Source of the DNA: Ifrita kowaldi
Lineage: Eukaryota; Chordata; Aves; Passeriformes; Cinclosomatidae
Reading direction: 5' to 3'
DNA: 64,000 nt
Assembly (NCBI GenBank): GCA_013398055.1
Contig: VZRS01007564.1
Coordinates: 161 to 64,160 of the forward strand
This document shows, one piece after another, positions 12,834-25,300 of this stretch; the stretch's first letter is position 1, and every line of letters begins with the position of its first letter. The notes beneath the pieces were generated by a model. The model did no database searches. It worked only from the letters and a program-made list of their open reading frames with translations, and had not been told where the DNA came from. The translations under genes and the position numbers were made by a program.

Positions 12834-13505
12834 CAAAACCTATTCCACATTTGTTTTGCTGCCATCAACACCTGCCAGGGCCATGGTTTCTGCAGAATAA
12901 GTTGGAATTGTGCCACAGGCAGGATTTGTCAAACAGGCTCTCCACGCTGCCACTTGGGGCATCCCCACCTGGGGACAGTTCCATGCCCTCCCAATCCCTC
13001 CATCCCACTCCTTACATTTGACATTTGGCTCCAGTGTTTCTGGAAGGGGAACTGTTCCCCCCCTTTCTAAACACTTTCACGATGCCCTTCCTGCAGCCCT
13101 GCCACCCCCTGGGGTAAGAGTTCTCTTTTAATCTCTGTGGAGACTGCACGCCAAAAAAAGGGGGGAAAATAATCAAAAAATCTGTGCTACAGATGCACAA
13201 CATTTCCAGGTGTGTCTTTGGTAGGCTGTGGGAATCCACGGGGAGACAAAACAATACCGTATTGTACTTCCCGTGTACGGCTCTGCATCAGAGGGACTTT
13301 GTGAGTAATCCGATTATCTCCTCTCTGAAGTCAAAACAGCGAGGGAGATAGGTTTTTCCCTAATCCTAGCGCCATCTCTGGGAACGCTTCATCGTGCAGA
13401 ATTACTTTCACAATGGGAATGGGAATTAGGGGAGAGTTTTCCTGCTTCCCGCCGGTATCTCCGGCATAAGCGGCACTGGGGGCTCCCCCCGTTTCCCCCC
13501 GCCTG
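12834..13505. repeat. Right copy of the 672-bp direct duplication
   Basis: About 99.6% identical to 11394-12065. It starts directly after a lone N at 12833 and runs without break into the CATCCCGGAGC repeat on its right. It is therefore the more complete copy and probably the true genomic context. Confidence 0.95.
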
Positions 13506-13568
13506 AGCAGCATCCCGGAGCCGGGGCAGCATCCCGGAGCCATCCCGGAGCCATCCCGGCGGGATGCG
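13506..13568. repeat. CATCCCGGAGC short tandem repeat
   Basis: CATCCCGGAGC-type units occur four times in about 50 bp, with spacer variants, immediately after the duplicated block and before an N at 13569. It belongs to the same GC-rich island as the 12580-12832 fragment. Confidence 0.8.
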
Positions 13569-16500
13569 NTTCGGGGAGACTTCCCCGGGCTGGAGCAGGG
13601 TGCACGGTCTGCTCACACAGGGCAGTGCACCATTATCAGCGTTTTGCTTATCAATATTGCTGGTTTTCTAACTATTTTAGCAAAGAATGGCTTCCACCCT
13701 GAACCATTTCACATTTCTGTTTTGGCCCCTGGACAAACAGTCATAGCTGTTAGGAAAAGTCTTCTGAATTATCAAGTGCCACACTCCAGGGACTGGTGCT
13801 GTGGGAAAAGGATGAAATCACTATCAGAGTCCCATCCCTCCTAGATGATTCTCCACACCTGGCAAGACCTTCCACAGAGACAGGCCTTGGCACTGAGCAG
13901 ATGTTCCATGATTCAATTTCTCCCGTTTGTCCCTGGAAGGATGAACTGCTCAGCTCTCAGTCAGATCCATCCCTCCCAGTCCTGCCAGCTCCCCCCAGAA
14001 GCTTTGCAGTGACACAGGGCTCAATCCTGGGTGTCCTCCGGCCGTGTCTCTGCTTTCAGCAAATGCAACATCCTTGGGAAAGAGTGGTCCCACTTGTGTT
14101 GCAGTCCTTTAGCACAGTGACCTGATCACAGATTTCATCTGCTGAACATTCCTTTTCAGAAAATCCAAATTTCAAAGTGAATGCTGCCATTTTGATGTCT
14201 TTTGGTACCTACTGTCCACCAAAGCACCAAGTTATTCTTTCCTATTTGTCCAAGATCGTGGCATCAATAAGAACTGAAATGTCATTGTCTGTGGGAAGGT
14301 TCCTTTGCTACCAAACAAACCCCAGAAAATTCCCTGCAGGAAAACCTCGCAGAGCAGTTTTTCCCCAGTATTTACCCAGAATATTTACTAAAGCAGCGTT
14401 TAAGAAAGGCCTGTTATTCTGCACGGGGCACTGGGGAGGGCCACATCTCCTGCTTCCCAATCAAACAAACCCAGAGCAGCAGTGGAGCTGAAGGAATATT
14501 TCACTCAGCTGCAGCCCGAGAGGTGCGAGAGCTCCCCGGGATTTGAATTCCTCCTCCACCTTTGTGCAGCAGAAAATGGAAATGAAGGAACTGCTCTATT
14601 GCTTTGGCAGGCGATTCAGCTTTTTCGTGCTGCATCCTGACAATTAATTTGCATTATTACAACTGTAGGAAAAGCTGCAGTTGCAAATCTCTGCTGCTGT
14701 GGGGCCGGTGGGGAAGCTGGAGGAGGACTCTGGCAGCTGCTCCCCCAGGCACAGAGCCTGGGGCAAGGCTCTGTTCTAGCCTGGCCTGGATTCCCACAGC
14801 ACACCCGGGGTGTGAGAGGAGCTCCAGAGCCGCTGCCTCCTCCCTGCCCCTGCACAGAGAAGCAGGGAAAAAAAGTTCCTTGCGTGCACCTCCTTCCCAG
14901 TGCTCCTGTACAGGGTTAAGCATATTCCAACCCACGGTCCCGTAAGGGATCGTGCTGGGGCACGGCCCTACAGAGGGGTTCCCCCAGGGCTGCTTTCCTG
15001 CGAGGGGGGCTGCACACGGATTCCCTGCACAGGGAAGCAGCTTAGAGAGAAATGAGAGGGGAGGCCTTTACAGGAAAGAGATGAGCATGTAGATTCCTCA
15101 CCAGTAATTCCATTAGGGATTATTAAATCTACTACCCCTAAATAAGGTCAGAGGGTTTTTTCTGTTCCCAGTGTATCCCTCTGCTGCCTGTTTCCTCTAG
15201 GCAGGCACCAGCACCAAGGTTCTTTGGATGTTACCTGAATCTGTTTTCTTTTCAGCAAAGCAGCTTCTCAAAATAAAGCAAATTCCTAACTTCGTGTTCT
15301 GTTGGCTGCAAAGCACCAGAGCGTGAAGTGATCATAGAGGAATTAGGAGGAAACCTTGTATTTCTTGTATGCAGTAACAGACATTCCAGCAGGTGCAGGA
15401 TAGGATTGTGAGCTGGAGTTAATGCTGCAAACAGCAGACAGGTTTTGGGGGATGAAATCTGTAATTCTTTAGCAAAGGAGAGGTCTCCGTCCTTCCCCTG
15501 CCAGTGGCACTGCCCAGACCTGTGTGCCAAAGGAAATAACAACGCAGAGACTCCGGCACTCCCAAATGAATTTGGCCTCCCAAATTCACTCCCTCTCTCG
15601 AGTTTTCCACTCTGAGTTTTGTATTTTCTGCACCCTTATATGCAACAGTGGTGCTTCCACAGAGAGAAACCCCCTCCCAAGGAAATGGGGGGTGTTACCA
15701 CCCTGCTCCCTGGGTTTTGTTGTAGCAGAACAGCTTTGGGTGGTGAACGTGGACACCGTGCTCCAAAAATAACCCAGCTGGTACCAGCTCTATCCTGCCA
15801 CAGCCAGGAGCTCCCCACTGCCACATCTCAAACAGGTAATTCTGAGAACCCTCAGTTTCAGCTTCACCATCTGCCCCTCTGACAGCCAAATTCAGTTCCT
15901 GGGCAGATTAAGAGTTATCCCATATGTTGAGGGATACCAGATCAATTTAAGGTGTGATTTTAAGTGACTGAAAAAGAATTCGCATTTCGAACCAGGCTTT
16001 TTCCAGTTTAATTTCTATCAGAGTTTCAAATGAAACTGGAAGAGAAAGTGGGCCCGCCTCCACTTCCAAATGGACTTTGCCTCATTCATTTAATTGCTGA
16101 CCCAGTCCCAAAGCCAGGACAGCAGAACGTGCAGAACACAGCTCTTTCAGTGTAAAATCCACTGGTGTAGCACAAACCCCCAGTGAACACCAGGGCGTTC
16201 TCTGTCCCTTGTTGCTGTCCCACCCTCCTCCATACAAAGATAAGGAGCACTCACAAAGCTCAGCTTCCAGGCTGGAAAATAGAGAATAATTCTGCTGCTA
16301 GCAGGTCTGTCAAGAGCAATGCCAACATCCTGTACACTCCATGCCCCCCCAGGAAGGAGAACAAGCTGAGCAATCCCATCCTGGCTCACAAGGGAGTGGA
16401 GCTGGGGTTAAATGTCAGACTCATCAAGGGCAGAGCAAGGATGCTCCATCCCCATCACGCTTACAAAGAAGGAGAGAGGCAATGCAGGAGAGAGGAAGGG

Positions 16501-18139
16501 ACAGGGAAGCAAATAAATAAGGACAATGCACAATTTATGAAGACAAGAAGGTAGTAAGTGCTACTCACCCGGAGTGTAAATTGGTATTGATGTCACAGCA
16601 CAGCCCAGCCAAAAAATAATGATGATGATAATTTAGGGCTTGCACTATATCTCACTCAAGCCACAGTCCTACCCAACAGCAACTCTCACCCTGCCACTTT
16701 CCTCCCCTTCCCTATTCATTGGTGTCCTCCTAAATCAAATACACTCAATGTTGATTTGATTATATTTCCTTATTTTATTTACCATCCATTGCTCACTCCT
16801 CTCCTGTCCTCTCGGGCCCCCAGTGGGTGTCTCAGTGATGTTCTGGTCCCTGGCAGTGGCAGAGGAACAAACCTGTCCCGAGGCCACAGCACTCAGAATG
16901 CTCAGGCTGGGGAGGATTCCTGCATCCTTCCCAGCCCTCATCTGTCATGCTTTAATCTCGCCTCGTTTATGCCTCAGCTCCTGGCTCCCCACTCCTGCCT
17001 CCCCAGGTTTATGGCCCTGACTGACTTCCCTCCTGTAACATTTTACTGCTCCGTTATGGGCCCTCGGGGGCCTCATTTACACAAGTGCTGTTTTTGCTAT
17101 AGTTAAGCCTAATTCACTGCGTTACAGTTTGCTCTCAGTTCCCAGGCTCCTCTCTCCTGCATGGAGCCAAAGGATTTTCCTGCGGACAGGAGATTTTAAT
17201 AGTATTAATTTTTTAAGTATTAATCCCCTTTTAGGTGTTTCAAAGCCTGAATTAAATCCTCCCCCTCCATACAGCACAATTTTTCCTGTTTCTCCTGGGC
17301 GTGCCTGTGCCCCTGGTCCCCCATAAGGGCTGGGGGACCTCGGGAAGGAGCCTGACTCCAGAATCTGCTCTTGTCATCCATTTGATGTTCTATGGGAATG
17401 GCAGAGCAGTCCTGGGGAACCCTTGGGAGCCAGGTGTGTCCCTGCGTGTGCCTCCAGTCCAGCTGACAGGATTCTGCTCCTTGGATGTTTGTCCGTGTTC
17501 TTTCTTTTTTTAGATCTATTTTCCCTTTGTCATTAGGGAATTAAATCCTTTCCTTGTCATTTACGTCCATTTCTTCCCCAAAGCTCTGTGTGGGTACTCT
17601 GTGACCACTGGAGATCCACCTTCCTAACAAACACCGAGGTACAGACACAGGTAAGCACGCACAGATAATATAAACTGGAGTGCCTAAACGATTCATTTCA
17701 GTAAATCTCCCTAACCAAGGCTCATTTCCCAGTGCTGCTTTCTTCCACAGCTCCAGCTCCAGCTGGGGCTGCAATTTATTTTGTTTATGGACCAGTTTTC
17801 GTATCAAACCACAGGACAATCAATGTCCTTCTCTGCTCTGACTGAGCCCAAACCACGGAACCACCTGCAGAGAGGCAGAGGATGCACAAAGGCCACCTGG
17901 CCAAGGCCAGGGCTGTGCCTGTGGTCCTAAAGCAGAGGAGACAGGCGGGGTGTCTCCGGAGAGGAGGGTTCTCCACAGGTAACTGATCCTCTGTGAGGTG
18001 ACCTGGCTGGGGTTTGTGCCCAACAAGACTTAAACTGCCTGAAGAAATAAAGAGAAGCTCCACACTGGAGTCCCATTGCAACCTCCCACGTGCCAGGCTG
18101 CAGACTCTGTTTAACTCTGCTCCACTAAACTATTGAGCA

Positions 18140-18310
18140 CCAGCTTAATCCCAAATAGCTGCATAACAGTGCCAATTACCTGAAAAGGGAAACACGAATT
18201 TGTAAATAATGCTGTCTTCGGCCATTCTCTGTTATTTTACAGGGTCAAAAGCTTATTGCCAGCGTTTATTAGATTTCTCAGCCTATTGCAAGAGATAAAT
18301 AGGTGTTTGT
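18140..18310. promoter_or_regulatory. Candidate conserved non-coding element beside a MIR relic
   Basis: A long AT-rich segment rich in short binding-site-like words (GCCAATTACCTG, TTGTAAATAATGC, GCGTTTATTAGAT), bordered on its right by a MIR fossil. MIR-derived or MIR-adjacent enhancers are known in vertebrates; here conservation is only inferred. Confidence 0.25.
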
Positions 18311-18317
18311 AGCTTCC

Positions 18318-18420
18318 CCCTATTTTCTCCGAGAGATAAACTGTGGCACAGACAAATTAAATGAGCTGCCTGAGGTCATACAATGAACAGTTTGGGAACT
18401 GCATCGCTGGACCAAATCTT
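18318..18420 (-). mobile_element. MIR-type CORE-SINE relic
   Basis: Read on the plus strand it parallels the reverse complement of the MIR core: a pyrimidine-rich start, then a diverged AGATAAACTGTGGCACAGAC, then TTAAATGAGCTGCCTGAGGTC followed by ATACAATGAACAG. The match to the family core is colinear over about 100 bp but strongly diverged, as expected for an element shared across amniotes. Confidence 0.7.
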
Positions 18421-21140
18421 TTCTCCTCATTTCTGTGTTTCTGAAAGGCAAACCCTCCAGGAGTTGGGCACATGCTGCCAAATGATCTCCCAAAATTACC
18501 AGTACTGGCACAGCTCCATTCCTACAGAAGCTGTGAGCAGAATCAGACCAGTCGTTATCTTAAGTGGTAACAAACAAAACTAAACCCAGAAATGAAAAGC
18601 CAATCCCAAGCATTTAGGGGTCAGAGCAGAGGAAGAGCTCAGGTTCTGATCTGGGTTCTGATCTGGGCAGGGGCTTCTGGCTGCAGTGGGATTGCACAGA
18701 AATGACATCCCTCAGGTCCAGGTTATTTGGGGATTTTTACTTTTTTCTTAACTTCTCTTCTCTGGCAACAATGGCCAAGAACAGCCCTCAGACCCGGCTC
18801 CAGCTGGTGTAGGCAGGAGAGAAACAACCCATTAGAAATTCCTGCAAAGCTGCCTTGTTTCAGGCCACAGAAACCACACCGAATGTATTTAGCAGTTAAA
18901 AATGATGCTATTGCATGTTTCTATTCAGTGGGAAAAACTCCAGCTCCAGACTCCTTCATCAAACTCTGTCAGGTGCTCTGGTGGCAGCTCCCTGTGGGAT
19001 AGCCAGGTCCCTGCTCAGCACCCAAACCTGAATGTTTCCACACATTTCCATGGAAAAAGTGGGATATATTCCACCATTCCTATAGGCACCAAGTACTACA
19101 GACATTGCACAACACTGTGGAGACTCGGACTGCTAAAAGTGACTGTCCCTCCCCTCGGGGAGCTCAGCTCACTGACTCCACCAGACCTATTTATGTGAGC
19201 AATAATTACTTCTCTGAATAAGGGATTAAATCTCCAGCTATTAGACTCTAAAGTAAAAGCTCAAATGACAGACACTAATCTCTTCAGGGTATAAAAGTAG
19301 TTTTTAGATGGTGCATTAACTGGCTGTGTGGCATCATCCAGAGTCCCATTCCATGCTCGGAATGTGTGTGCCCTGTGTCCTGCCAGACCCTGAACACGGG
19401 GACAGCAGGAGCACTTCCCCATTCCCCAGCTCCTGCCCAGCTATGAGGAGCACAAGGTGGGAGTGCAGTGGGCTCTTGGATGTGCCTGGATCTTTATAGC
19501 AGAAATGTGAAACAATTCGCTTTCTGAAGTGGATATTCTGGGATAGGAGTGGGTCGGTCCAGGTTTAAGGGGTCTGTGACTGTGGAGACTTGAGAGAGCT
19601 CTGAAGACAAAGTGTTCTAAAGACATTGGAGATGACACCCTGTGAGGTTTTTCAGGGCTAAAGATGTAGTTGTGTGGACTTAAGAGGTGGTAAAAAAGCA
19701 CCTACTGCAAGCTTAGGAATCTTTTATGTCACCCCACTCACTTGGAGAGGAAAGGACCCAACGTTCCAGCATTCCATTTGCAAAAACTGAATCCCAAGTG
19801 AGAAAGAAGTGTTGCAAACCTCACTTCTTTATGATCCCAGCGAGCATCAGCAATGCAGAGCAGCTTTGCTTTGCAGGTTCCTTGTGCTCCAGGCAGAAGA
19901 TTTCACTCCCTGTGTTCAGTGAACTTGGAATAATAAAGGGAAAACTTTATTAAAGGGAAACAAAAAGTTCCACCTGAGAGGCAGGTGCTGCAGAGCAGTG
20001 AGTGAGTGGGAAAGTGGGCAAAGGATTGATGAAGGCCACTCCAGCCTTTCCTCAAAGGATCTAAACCCAGCAGCCGTGCCCTAACGTGAGAGGCTCTCTG
20101 ATCATCCCATTCTCTGGTAACCAACACCTCTGGCACCAAAATGTGGCCATTTTTCCCCAACAAACGTGGGGAATACTTATTCGCGTAGCACACGCTCCAA
20201 GGGGTTAAAAGCCATTTTGTTGTGGATCCATTGTGTGTGAACTCAATTCCTGAAGCACTGAGTTACAAGCCATAAACCCCTGTTGTGATTTACTCTGTGG
20301 AAGATACCACAGAGCCAGCTTCCCCCCCTGCCTGTTCTGCTGCCTTTCGGAGGCATTTGTGCAGCTGCTGCATGGCTCAGTGATTCCCGAGTCGCAGCAC
20401 ACATGGAAAATCCCTGTCAGAACGGCCCAGGAGCGGGAAGGAGGAAAGCTCTGCTCAGCACCAGGCTCAGCTCTCTCGTGGCTGTCCCCGTCCCCATCCC
20501 CAGGGGCTTCCATGCCCTCCTTCCCTGCCTCCTTGTGCTGGGAACAGAACAGCGAAAGCATCACCCCCACACCCGTTTTGGGGGGAAAGGGAAGGGAGGG
20601 GTCCTAGGGGAGCAGAATGGATCCAGTGTCCACATTGCCAGGGCTCTTTCATCCTGTTTCACTCCAGTAAAAGCCTCAATTAACTCCACATTAATTATTA
20701 AATCAGAACAATGTGTCTTTGGGCTCCAGCAGCTAAATTCTGGTACTGCTGTTCCTTTGGGGAGCTTGGCTCGTTTTCCAGCTCAGGACATAAATATCTT
20801 CTGTTAGGGAGTTCCTGGGCTGTTGTTTTTATTTTTCTCTCTGTGGGAGCACTTTTAATCACAGTATCTCGTGCACACACAGAGGGAACATTTCTGGGTT
20901 TGCTGCACATTAAAAACTTTTTCCTTCTCACACACAGCCCCCAACAGGTGCTACAAGCACAGCCCTGGGGTTTCACTCTCAAGGAAGATCTCAAATGAAG
21001 GCTCTCCAGGAAACTGGAAGCCCCCTCTGGAAGGGGTTCCATCCTTTCAAATGGAGTTCTGGGTTCCAGGTACATCTTATTCCATAATTCTACGGCTGCT
21101 TCCCACCCTGCTCTGTGGATGACCCAAGGAATTCTACCAA

Positions 21141-21200
21141 GCATACCAAGAGTAGAAATACCTACAAGAGTAGAAATTTTCTACCAAGAGTAGAAATATT
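21141..21200. repeat. Three tandem 20-bp units (CCAAGAGTAGAAAT core)
   Basis: Units at 21141, 21161 and 21181 share a (C)CAAGAGTAGAAAT core; a further partial CTACCAAG lies just upstream. A small young-looking minisatellite. Confidence 0.85.
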
Positions 21201-22107
21201 TGCCTTTTTCTTACACCATTGGTGCCTGACACACACTCAGGGGCTGTTCTCAGTTGGTCCCTGCTGGTCCTGTCTCACTGAGCAGAGCCCCAACCTCTCA
21301 TTTCCCCAAACTCTCATTTCTCAAACTCTCGCCCTGTAGGAGATTCTGATCACACTTTCTGCTTTCTTGCCCCAGATTATTCTGGAGAGGAATGGCTTTC
21401 CTAACACCTCCCAGAGTCTCCCCCCAATAAATACACATTTCCCTCTGCTGAGGGACTGCCGGGCCAGGTTAGGGGAGAGTTTTAAAAACCACATGAACTT
21501 GAGCAATCCCGGGCAGCTTATGCTTATTTTTCATTTTTTATAGCTACTTACAGTCCCAAATTTTTTTTAAATTTTCTTTTTTTTTTTTTGGCACAGGACT
21601 GATAACATGCCTAATGCCTGAAGAAAAGTGGGAATACTGAAAGATTGGGAATGCCTAAATTTATGGCAGGATTAGTTGGAGTTTTATCCTGCTTGACACA
21701 GAGAACTAACATTAAGAAGGACATTCCAGCCCTTCCAGACATTATCTCCTGCTCCCCCTGTAAAGAATGCAGAAATAAAAGATTTCATTTAAGAAAAGTT
21801 TAAGACATTCTTTTGAGATATCCCAGTCGCAGTACGTTTGCTGCATAACTCCATAATAACGTAAAAAATTCATAAAATAATTAAATAAAAAGTCTAATTC
21901 TTTTCTTGCTTACATCAGTTTTACATAAAGCAACATTAATGAAAAGAGAGCCAAACCCAAAGAAAATATTTGGTGAGATCTCATTTCACTGCCAAAGGAA
22001 TTAACACGGAGCTTAATGGAGTAGGATGGACACCAGGAACACCTCAATCCTCCACAGAGCCAGATCGTTCAGGGTCTGCTCAGGTGCTGCTGACAAAACC
22101 GGCATTT

Positions 22108-22211
22108 TATCCCGGGGTCATTTATCCCGGGACAGCATCCCGGGTACCGGCGGCTCCGGGCGGGGCGGGGATACCGGGGAGGATAAAAAGGCTTCCTGGA
22201 AGCGGCGGGTG
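22108..22211. other. GC-rich segment with repeated ATCCCGGG words
   Basis: ATCCCGGG occurs three times within about 40 bp, followed by GGTACCGG and CGGGGCGGGGATACCGGGG. Its composition and words resemble the GC-rich repeats at 13506-13568. It may be a small CpG island. Confidence 0.5.
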
Positions 22212-22299
22212 ACGGGGACAGCGCGGGGACAGCGCGGGGACAACGCGGGGACAGCGCGGGGACAACGCGGGGACAACGCGGGGACAACGCGGGGACGGC
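22212..22299. repeat. 11-bp GC minisatellite (GCGGGGACARC), 8 units
   Basis: Eight head-to-tail 11-bp units alternate between GCGGGGACAGC and GCGGGGACAAC, with edge variants. Each unit carries one G4 run, so the array could form G-quadruplexes on the plus strand. Confidence 0.93.
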
Positions 22300-22310
22300 G
22301 CGGAGCCTCC

Positions 22311-22346
22311 CCAGCCCAGCCCAGCCCAGCCCAGCCCAGCCCAGCC
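22311..22346. repeat. (CCAGC)7 pentanucleotide repeat
   Basis: About seven CCAGC units, 11 bp after the 11-bp minisatellite. It produces artificial Pro/Ala/Ser or Gly/Trp/Leu frames. Confidence 0.93.
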
Positions 22347-25300
22347 AGGAGCTGTCTGGTTCTCCTCAGTAACAGCAAAACTCTGGCGTGGCTGAAGCAA
22401 AACTTCTCCAAATTTGAACTTCCCCAGTGCTGCTCGAGACATACGCTGCGAACAAGTCGATTGGAAATAGATTTTGGGAGCGAGAGCTTCCCCAAGGGCC
22501 GCATTCCCCTCGCTCCCTTCTCCCTTTTATCCCAAGCCAGCACCGCCCCTCCCTGACGGTAACACGCTGTTGGGAAAGGCATCAAGGGAATTCATCCCTC
22601 CCTGATATTTCAGGTTGATTTGCTGATATCTCAGTAGTATTATTCCTACAAAACTGATCAAGAAGTTCAACAGTCTGGCTGTGAAATGATGAGGAAGAGG
22701 ACGGGTTTTGCCCAGCGTTGGTGCTGGCTGAGGGACTGTGCCTCTCCGTGGATTTGTGTCTGCTGCAGCAGCTTCAGGTGACAATTACTGCGTGTTCCAA
22801 TACTGAACACTGAGCTGGTGGTTCAATGCTACGTGGAGATGGTGCCTGCAGAAAGAATCAGTGCTGCTGCCTGGGTATCTGACTGGTGCAAAGCTGAATT
22901 CTGCACCAAAAGGTTTTGCTGTGAGGGAGAACATCCTTGCCCTGCCTTTTCAGTATTCCTTTGGTATAGGCTCTTTCCACCAAATTCCTTCCCAGACACA
23001 AACAGCTTAATTTGTCCTTGGTCAAACACCAGTGAGAAGAACTGAGTTATGCTGGAGGCAGATTTATCACAGGAAATCTCTTGCCACCAGCACCTGAGCT
23101 GAGCAATTATATTTTTAATAATAACTTACACATAATAGCTCAATACGCAGAATTGAGCATTGATGTTTTTCCATGCCAACCTGCAAATTACTGCATTATG
23201 ACTCTCCCATCGTGTCTCCAATTTTTTATCATCAGACTTTTCCCCTTCTTTGCTACACTCTGCTGATGCAGACGGGGATTCAGGAGGGCTGACTGAGCTT
23301 TTAACCATGCCATTGATGAAAATATTTTTGATTGCCTATTAATAGAACCTCTCTGCTGCCTCCTCCCCAAAGGCTGGTTACTGCTGGTGGTAACATGACA
23401 ACACTCAAAACTCAGTTATTACTTGAAAATTACAGGTTTGGATGAGAACTCAGTTTCACTCAAGGATGTTTCATACCGCAATGATCTAAAAAGAGCTGGG
23501 TTTTGTGAGTGATCAGTGCTCTTAATTTTCCCACTTATTTTGCAGCTGCCTCTTCGAATAATTGGGGGTTGCAGGGCAGGCACATGCAGCTTGTTCCTTT
23601 ACCTTCCTATCACACAGCATCATTGCCCTTTATTTCTTACCTTTGTCTATCAATCTTAGTGGGTTTTATATATATATATGTATTTTTTTTAATCTGTAAG
23701 ACCTGATTGAATTGGAAACAATATTTTCTAAGACATGATTTAACCAGTAATAAAAGTGGACAACCTGTGCCTCAAAGAGCATAAGCACAGCCCCCAATGG
23801 CTTCAGTAGAGCCCGCTTATGTGTTTGAAGGACAATCCCTGTCTCTCTCTCATCAGCCAAACCCGAAGCAAAGGTAAGAGCCATCGGGTGATTGCACGCT
23901 TTCATGGCTGCGGTGCAAGCTGTGGGATTTGGTAATTTGTTAGGTGCTATTAACTATGCATGGCAGTAAAACCCCAACACTGCCCGTGAATAGGAATCAC
24001 AGAGGGAGGTTCTGCAGCTGCAGACCCAGCACTGGGAGCAGTGTCCACAGGCTCTGGCAGGGACCTGCTGAGTCACAGTCACATTCCTGCCTCTCGCTTC
24101 CTCCTCTTGGGGCAGTGACGGTGAAGATTTACTGGAAGAGCTGAAGAAGCTTCAGTGCACCTTCCACGCAGGATTTTGCCCTCCCCGAGTCCTGCCTGTG
24201 CCCAGGGTGCTGCCTGGGGGCCCCGGCACAGGGGTTTGGGTGTTTCCAGGGCCACGCGCTGTCCCCTCTGCAGCCCCACCCCACGAGTGCCACGGTGGGC
24301 AGGGGGCTCCTGGGTGGGCACACCTGTGTTCACATCAGGGCTGCACCTGTCCCTGGAACGCCCTGATTGCCTGAGTCCCTGTGACACATCCTGGTCCAAG
24401 GAGAGGCCTAAAATGGAGAAGCCCAAGGCTGTTTGTTTCACTGCCTTTCCCCTTAAAATGATGTCAAAAATCAAGATGTTTCTGTGAACTCTTTTAGACA
24501 AACGTGCACTCCCAGTCGATCATTTTGCAATCCAGAGCTTCCAAGTGCCCAGCTTTGTATCACCAACATAAAAGTCATTAATTTTGCATTTTAATTGACC
24601 ACAGGAGCAGTCAAAATTTACATATGCAGGAGATGCAAAAGACACAATGAATACACCGGATTGCTACCACATCACAGAGAGTTCCTTACCTTTCTGCTTC
24701 TTTTGTTTCTGAGCACCTTTGGATCCCTCATCTCTGGCCATTCCTGGCACATCCTAAAGGACTGATGCTTCCACCTTCACTGTCCGGTACTCTGGATATT
24801 TACAGCTGGGAAAATGGAGCAAAGGGAAGGGCACATCAGGACTAAGTGGAAAAGCACACACGTGTTTTTAGAGCAGAGAAAGAGAGGATAAACCCCACCT
24901 GCCCTCGGTAAGCAGAGACTAAATTAAACACAAAGAAAGGGGGGAGAGAGAGGAAAAAAGCAAGAAAAGGAAAAACACAGATTAACTTTGGCCCCAATAA
25001 AGGAGCAGCTTTAGGAACACTCGACTTCCATCTGTGTCAGAAATGAGCTGCACCTTTTGCCCCACTGTTGGTATTTCTCATTCTGGAGAAGTTAACAACA
25101 AAACCAAAATAAAGCCCCCTCTTGCATTCTCAGCTCAGCTTCAAGGAATAGGATCCAGACAAACCGCTGGAGGGAAGGAAGGCTTTTGGATTCTGCATTT
25201 TATTTTATTAGGTGTAAGTGAGTTATTTTGATTATGTTGGCAAGAAGTGGGAAGAAAAAGCCTTATGGCAGCAGCTCTGTCCCCTCTCTGCCCACTGCTC

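Larger units (their letters stand above)
13570..22107. other. Non-coding DNA
   Basis: No supported gene. It contains one clear MIR relic (18318-18420), an AT-rich candidate regulatory stretch just left of it, and a 20-bp tandem repeat at 21141-21200. A poly-A/T-rich patch is present at about 21530-21590. Open frames are short and unrelated to known proteins. Confidence 0.55.

Noticed and set aside
11891..12916. Frames of 277-341 codons on the minus strand
   Set aside because: Most of their length is the N gap, read as unknown residues. They have no meaning as genes.
11470..13131. Two identical 73-codon frames and two identical 80-codon frames
   Set aside because: They repeat only because the underlying 672-bp DNA is duplicated, probably by assembly error. 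No domain or homologue is recognised.
22026..22585. Frames of 106-176 codons over the 22.2-kb minisatellite
   Set aside because: They are produced by the 11-bp and CCAGC repeats, which lack stop codons; no gene context.
23138..23158. GCTCAAT ... ATTGAGC 7-bp inverted repeat with a 7-base loop
   Set aside because: Too short and isolated to support a structured RNA or a microRNA precursor.
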